Of a stretch of DNA of 64,000 nt, positions 59,357-64,000 are shown in pieces. Source of the stretch: Kaustia mangrovi (lineage in GTDB: Bacteria > Pseudomonadota > Alphaproteobacteria > Rhizobiales > Im1); contig NZ_CP058214.1 of assembly GCF_015482775.1 (NCBI RefSeq), positions 124,001 through 188,000 on the forward strand. Direction: 5' to 3'. Position 1 is the first letter of the stretch. Every line of letters begins with the position of its first letter. The position numbers and the translations under genes were made by a program. Below the pieces are notes generated by a model. That model did no database searches. It was not told where the DNA came from and saw nothing but the letters and a program-made list of their open reading frames with translations.

Positions 59357-59548
59357 TCAGTCCGTGTCCTGCGGCGTGCCCACGACCACGTCGGTCACTC
59401 GCATGCGGCACAGTCGCGTCTCGAGGGGCTGGGCCTCCGCTTCCATGCCGATCCAGCGCAGCTTGCGGATCTGTCCGACCAGCTCGCTGGATGTTTCCTC
59501 TTCGGCGCGGGCGCCGGGCGTTTCCTGGGAGGCATGCTTCATGCTCAT
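59357..59548 (-). CDS. Small conserved-looking protein, unknown function
   Basis: The 63-residue protein has core ELVGQIRKLRWIGMEAEAQP followed by LETRLCRMRVTDVVVGTPQD. I associate the IRKLRWIGMExEAxxLE pattern with short uncharacterised alphaproteobacterial proteins, but cannot confirm this here. AGGA lies 8 bases before the ATG at 59548. The upstream region (59580-59690) is AT-rich and likely holds its promoter. It converges with the BCCT gene. Confidence 0.6.
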   Translation of the reverse strand: MSMKHASQETPGARAEEETSSELVGQIRKLRWIGMEAEAQPLETRLCRMRVTDVVVGTPQDTD

Positions 59549-59716
59549 CGTTGCAGTCCTGTCAGCTTCGCTGTGACCTCTGTGCTGCCAGATCGGCAGC
59601 CTATTGGGATTCACTGGTTCCTCCAACGGTATGTTGTAACTCCATTATCGGAGAAATGGTTAAACTTTCGGGAAATTCCGTGAATTGATTGGGGCAGGGG
59701 TATTCAGCGGCAGCGA

Positions 59717-60382
59717 TCACTGTGCGGCGAGGGCCAGCGGCTGGCCGGTGAAGACGGTGGGCGAGCAGCCGATCTCGCGGGCGCGCAGCTCGCCGCAGGT
59801 CAGATCGGCGGCGATGCGCGTCCTGAACGGCCCGATCACGATCCGGTAGCCGGCCGCGCTCTCGCCGGTCACGGCAAGGTGCGGACGGTAGTTGTCGAGC
59901 ATGTCCCCGGCGCGCGCGGCGAGAGTTTGCCAGAGCGCCGTGGCGGCGGCCGGGCTGTCGACGGTCGCAAGGGCAAGGCCGAAGCTGTCCCTGCGGACCT
60001 CGCGCTCCGCGTCCGGCGCCAGGATCGCCGGCGGTGCGACGGGCGCGGGCAGTCCGCCATCGCTCTCGGCCCCCGGCGGGGTGGGAACCGGTGCGGTGCT
60101 GGCGGCCCGGTCCTCCAGCGCGGCGATCCGGTCGGACATCTGGGAGTTGATCGCCCGCTCATGGGCAAGGCGCGCCCTGAGGGTCATGGTGCGCTCGCCC
60201 GACGACCAGGCGGCGAACTCCGCGGCGAGGTCGTTGAAGGCGAGCCCGGCCAGCACCGTGCAGACCGCCACGGCGGCGAAGGTCGCCTGAACGATGCGCC
60301 AGCGCGATCCCGCCGGGGCGCCGGGTCCGGCGTCGCGGTCCGGCCGGTCGCGGTCCGGTGTCTCGTCGTCGGGGTGGTCCAT
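59717..60382 (-). CDS. SPOR-domain membrane protein
   Basis: The 221-residue protein has a charged cytoplasmic N-terminus rich in Asp, Arg and Pro, one membrane helix (about 30-50; IVQATFAAVAVCTVLAGLAF), a helical stretch (about 65-92), a Pro/Ala linker, and a C-terminal SPOR-like domain (about 130-221; DSFGLALATVDSPAAATALW, then YRIVIGPFRTRIAADLTCGE with LRAREIGCSPTV). SPOR domains bind denuded peptidoglycan, often at the division site. The ATG at 60382 is the best of several; a longer frame to 60460 is possible. It is divergent from glmU. Confidence 0.75.
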   Translation of the reverse strand: MDHPDDETPDRDRPDRDAGPGAPAGSRWRIVQATFAAVAVCTVLAGLAFNDLAAEFAAWSSGERTMTLRARLAHERAINSQMSDRIAALEDRAASTAPVPTPPGAESDGGLPAPVAPPAILAPDAEREVRRDSFGLALATVDSPAAATALWQTLAARAGDMLDNYRPHLAVTGESAAGYRIVIGPFRTRIAADLTCGELRAREIGCSPTVFTGQPLALAAQ

Positions 60383-60573
60383 CGGTGCCGCTGCCCGCGC
60401 TCGTGGCTCCTCCTGCCTGGTGGCTGGAGCTATACAACCATGAGTGTGCTGGCAAGACAATTTCGTCGTTGTCGGCGTTTCGCCCTTGCCACGGCGCCGG
60501 GACGGTGGCTCAGTCAGGGCATGTTCGACGGCAAACCCCGCCTGCGGCGTTGTGCGAGGCCGCGCGTTCCAGT

Positions 60574-61940
60574 ATGGCTTCGGTCATGACACAGACGGAC
60601 CTGATCATCCTCGCGGCCGGCAAGGGCACGCGCATGAAGTCGGAGCGCGCCAAGGTGCTCCATCCCGTCGCCGGCTGGCCGCTGCTCGCCCATGTGCTGG
60701 CCGCCGCGGGCGCGCTCGGGGCGCGGCGCACATCGGTCGTGGTCGGCCCCGGAATGGACGAAGCCGGGGCGGTCGCGCGCCGCTGGTGCGAGGAGGCGGC
60801 GGTCGCCGTGCAGACGGAGCGGCTCGGGACCGCCCATGCCGTGGGCGTGGCGCTGGAGACGCTTCCGGAGGCGCCCGGCGCGGTCCTGGTGCTCTATGGC
60901 GACACCCCGCTGATCGCGCCGGAGACGCTGAAGCGTCTGGAAACCGCCATCGCGGAGGGCGCGGGCGTCGCCGTTCTGGCCTTCCGTGCCGGAGACCCGA
61001 CGGGCTATGGCCGGATGATCCGGGACAGCGAGGGCGCCCTCGTCGCGATCCGCGAGGAGGCCGACGCGACGGAGACGGAACGCGCCGTCGACCTGTGCAA
61101 TTCCGGCGTGATGGCCTTCGACGCGGAGACCCTCAGGCGGCTCCTGCCGCTCATCGGCAACGACAACGCCAAGGGCGAGTACTATCTCACCGACATGGTC
61201 ATGCAGGCGGTGTCCGTCGGCGTCCCGGTCGCGCTGGTCGAATGCGCCGAGGAGGAGGTTCTCGGCATCAACACCCGCGCCGAGCTCGCCCGCGCGGAAC
61301 GGATCATGCAGGACAGGCTGAGGGCCGCCGCCATGGCGGGCGGCGCCACGCTCGTCGCGCCGGAGACGGTCTTCCTGTGCCGCGATACGCGTATCGGCAC
61401 GGATGTGCTCGTCGAGCCCCATGTGGTGTTCGGGCCGGGCGTCGCCGTGGGCAATGGCGCGACCGTCAGGGCGTTCTGCCATATCGAGGCGGCGGAGATC
61501 GGCGAGGGCGCGGTCGTCGGCCCCTTCGCGCGGCTGAGGCCGGGCGCGGAGATCGGCGGGGGCGCCCATGTCGGCAACTTCGTTGAGGTGAAGAACACCC
61601 GGCTCGGCGAGGGCGCGAAGGCCAACCATCTCGCCTATCTCGGCGATGCCGATATCGGGGCGCGTGCCAATATCGGGGCCGGAACCATCACCTGCAACTA
61701 TGACGGCGTGGCCAAGCACCGCACTGTCGTCGGCGCGGATGCCTTTGTGGGCTCCAACAGCTCGCTCGTCGCCCCGGTGACGGTCGGCGAGGGGCCTATG
61801 TCGGCTCCGGCAGCGTCATCAGCGGCGATGTCGCGCCGGGGGCGCTGGCGCTGGGGCGGGCGCGGCAGGTGGAGAAGCCCGGGCGGGCCGCGGAGATCAA
61901 GGCCCGCGCCCTGAAGGGAAAAGAGACTGCCGGAGAGTGA
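60574..61940 (+). CDS. glmU: Bifunctional GlmU (N-acetylglucosamine-1-P uridyltransferase / GlcN-1-P acetyltransferase), frameshifted near the 3' end
   Basis: The uridyltransferase domain (about 1-230) has LIILAAGKGTRMKSERAKVL, YGDTPLI and GEYYLTDMV. The left-handed beta-helix domain follows, with GPFARLRPGAEIGGGAHVGN and FVEVKNTRLGEGAKANHLAY (acetyl-transfer His region). After VAPVTVGEG the frame breaks: one G is missing in GAGGGGCC at 61791-61794. With it restored, AYVGSGSVISGDVAPGALAL to RALKGKETAGE gives a normal 455 residues. As sequenced, translation would end at 61914 with an unrelated Arg-rich tail. GlmU supplies UDP-GlcNAc for peptidoglycan and LPS, so real loss is unlikely. The next in-frame ATG is 60586. 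glmS follows 15 bases on. Confidence 0.9.
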
Positions 61941-61955
61941 GGGGAACAGGACGTC

Positions 61956-63781
61956 ATGTGCGGAATTGTCGGTATTCTCGGCGTGGAGCCGGTTGCGGAC
62001 CGGCTTCTCGATGCGCTGAAGCGGCTCGAATATCGCGGCTACGATTCCGCCGGGATCGCGACCTTGGAGGATGGTGAGATCGCACGGCTGCGTGCGGCCG
62101 GCAAGCTCGTCAACCTCGAGGAGAGGCTCAAGGCGCACCCGCTGCCGGGCATCGCCGGCATCGGCCATACGCGCTGGGCGACCCACGGCGCGCCGACGGA
62201 GGGCAACGCCCACCCGCATGTGACCGACCGCGTGGCCATCGTCCATAACGGCATCATCGAGAACTACCGCGAGCTCAAGGAGGAGCTGGTCGCCGACGGG
62301 GTGCATTTCGCCACGGAGACCGACACGGAGATCGTCGCCCATCTCGTCTCCCGCGAGCTCCATCGCGGCGCGGCCCCGGTCGAGGCGGTCTCGCGCGTCC
62401 TGAAGCGGCTGGAGGGCGCCTTCGCGCTGGCGATCCTGTTCAAGGGCGAGGACGATCTCATGGTGGGCGCGCGCCGCGGCACGCCGCTGGCCGTCGGACA
62501 CGGCGAGGGGGAGGCCTATCTCGGTTCCGATTCCATCGCGCTCGCCCCCTTCACCAACCGCGTGACGTTCCTCGAGGACGGCGACTGGGTCGTGCTGACG
62601 CGCGAGGGCGCGACGGTCTATGACGAGCACGACCGGCCCGTCGAGCGCGAGGTCCGCTTCACGCAGACCTCCGCGCTGCTGGCGGAGAAGGGCAATTATC
62701 GCCATTTCATGGCCAAGGAGATCGCCGAGCAGCCGGAGGTCATCGGGCACACGCTCGCCGAATATCTCGATCTCGGCGCCGGCCGCGTGGTCCTGCCCGA
62801 CGAATGGACGGTCGATTTCTCCACACTCGACCGGATAACCATCACCGCCTGCGGCACGGCCTATTATGCCGCCTTCGCCGCGAAATACTGGTTCGAGCGG
62901 CTGGCGCGGCTGCCCGTGGATGTCGATATCGCCTCGGAGTTCCGCTACCGCGAGGCGCCGCTCGCGGCGGGCGGGCTGTCCATGACGATCTCGCAGTCGG
63001 GCGAGACGCTCGATACGCTCGCCGCGTTGCGCTACTGCAAGTCCTGCGACCAGCGCATCGCCGCCATCGTCAACGTTCCCGAATCCACCATAGCGCGCGA
63101 GAGCGACTTCGTTTTGAGGACCTATGCGGGTGCGGAGGTCGGGGTCGCCTCGACCAAGGCCTTCACCTGCCAGCTTTCCGTGCTGGCCTGCCTTGCGCTT
63201 GCCGCGGCGCGGGCGCGTGGCACCCTGCCGCCGGAGGAGGAGGCGCGCCTGGTGCGCGCGCTGGTGGAGGTGCCGCGCCATCTGGCCGACATGCTGCGCC
63301 ACGAGGATGCGATAGCCCGGATCGCGCGGCGGATTGCGACGGCGCGCGACGTCCTGTTCCTCGGCCGCGGGATCAACTTTCCGATCGCGCTGGAGGGCGC
63401 GCTCAAGCTCAAGGAGATCTCCTATATCCATGCGGAGGGCTATGCCGCCGGCGAGCTCAAGCATGGCCCCATCGCCCTGATCGACGAGGACGTGCCGGTC
63501 ATCGTGATCGCGCCGCGCGACGAGCTGTTCGAGAAGACCGTGTCGAACATGGAGGAGGTCGCCGCGCGCGGCGGCAAGATCGTGCTCATCACCGACGATG
63601 GCGGCATCCGGACCAACGGGGAGGGGCCTTCGACACGATCTCGGTGCCGCGCGCCGATCCGTTCATCAATCCCCTGATCTATGCCCTGCCGGTCCAGCTC
63701 CTCGCCTATCACGCCGCCGTCTTCCGCGGCACGGATGTGGACCAGCCGCGCAATCTCGCCAAGTCGGTGACGGTGGAATAG
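61956..63781 (+). CDS. glmS: Glutamine-fructose-6-phosphate aminotransferase GlmS, frameshifted near the 3' end
   Basis: The glutaminase domain starts CGIVGILG with the nucleophile Cys2, then [12 protein letters not shown]-like [17 protein letters not shown] and [20 protein letters not shown]. Two SIS isomerase domains follow, with [36 protein letters not shown] and [20 protein letters not shown]. After GGIRTNGEG the frame breaks: one G is missing in GAGGGGCC at 63623-63626. The restored end, [20 protein letters not shown] to NLAKSVTVE, gives the usual 608 residues. As sequenced the protein would end at 63677 with a wrong tail. It makes glucosamine-6-phosphate, first step to UDP-GlcNAc, and is co-transcribed with glmU. 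Confidence 0.92.
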
Positions 63782-63859
63782 GACACCGCCCTGCCGGGGA
63801 TCGCGACGGTCCCGTCGCTTTAGCGATCGCTTAACCGTGTCCGTGCCATTCTCGCCAGC

Positions 63860-64000
63860 ATGATGATCGGGCGAGTGGTTAGTATATCTGTGTCGGCGAT
63901 GGCCCTGGCGTTGTGCGTGGCCTCGCCGGTTCGTGCGGAGGGGACGGCGCCGGCGGCGACGCCCGGGGCCTCGACCGCGGTGCTCATCGAGGCGCGCGAT
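63860..64000 (+). CDS. Start of an exported protein, cut by the window end
   Basis: An ATG at 63860 (with a second at 63863) opens 47 codons with no stop before the window edge. The beginning, MMIGRVVSISVSAMALALCV followed by ASPVRAEG, is a classic signal peptide with cleavage after VRA. The mature part seen so far is Ala/Thr/Pro-rich (TAPAATPGASTAVLIEARD). The family cannot be named from this much. It lies 78 bases past glmS on the same strand. Confidence 0.55.
   Translation, partial: MMIGRVVSISVSAMALALCVASPVRAEGTAPAATPGASTAVLIEARD

Overview
The window is high-GC DNA of an alphaproteobacterium, most likely of the order Hyphomicrobiales (Rhizobiales). The pointers are a BA14K-family protein, an MlaA/MlaC pair, an ArsR-methyltransferase (SahR-type) regulator in front of metF-metH, dispersed GC-rich palindromes of the kind found in this order, and oxidative uronate catabolism. 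It is ordinary chromosome, packed with metabolic genes; no phage, CRISPR array or intact insertion sequence is visible.

Layout. 1-4000: the start of a SIMPL-domain gene, tRNA-Met(CAU), and a large autotransporter with its own terminator. 4064-9360: an oxidative hexuronate locus (SMP-30 lactonase, KDG dehydratase, GntR regulator, relic of a TRAP transporter, uronate dehydrogenase, alpha-ketoglutarate semialdehyde dehydrogenase) with two matching operator-like palindromes. 9398-9771: nested intergenic palindromes. 9808-12367: a compact arsenic operon (arsR, arsI, arsC, acr3). 12456-14198: ettA with a structured leader. 14303-15815: mlaA-mlaC. 16053-21901: sahR, metF, metH with a perfect operator palindrome. 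22029-28710: an orphan biotin carboxylase subunit, a FrnE-like thioredoxin-fold protein, an acyl-CoA synthetase, a YejA-type binding protein and hspQ. 28768-32133: a malyl-CoA lyase, an AEC transporter and a CoA-transferase. 32299-34987: otnK-otnC-otnI for four-carbon sugar acids. 35100-40873: a frameshifted UbiH-type monooxygenase, the DUF2182/DUF1326 pair, a copper amine oxidase and a 1-Cys peroxiredoxin. 41142-46934: a BON-LysM protein, a sarcosine/dimethylglycine dehydrogenase-like enzyme, a rhodanese, metZ and an exported dienelactone hydrolase. 47074-54900: BA14K and EF-hand envelope proteins, then a two-component system in tandem with an RND efflux pair. 54987-57247: small genes, tRNA-Lys and a gene-poor stretch. 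57248-64000: a BCCT transporter, a small protein, a SPOR protein, glmU, glmS and the start of an exported protein.

The genes fit an aerobic heterotroph that uses sugar acids, amines and methylated amines, recycles methionine and homocysteine (metF, metH, metZ, SahR) and detoxifies inorganic and methylated arsenic. Three genes (UbiH-like, glmU, glmS) each carry a one-base loss in a G or C run. Two lie in the identical octamer GAGGGGCC inside genes expected to be essential, so sequencing or assembly error is the simplest explanation.

The best candidates for under-described biology are the malyl-CoA lyase/AEC/CoA-transferase locus, the DUF2182-DUF1326 pair facing the copper amine oxidase, the hairpin and 18-codon open frame in front of ettA, and the tiny Cys-rich exported protein near 55.4 kb. 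No clearly new multi-gene system was found. All family names come from reading the translated sequence; no database search was run.
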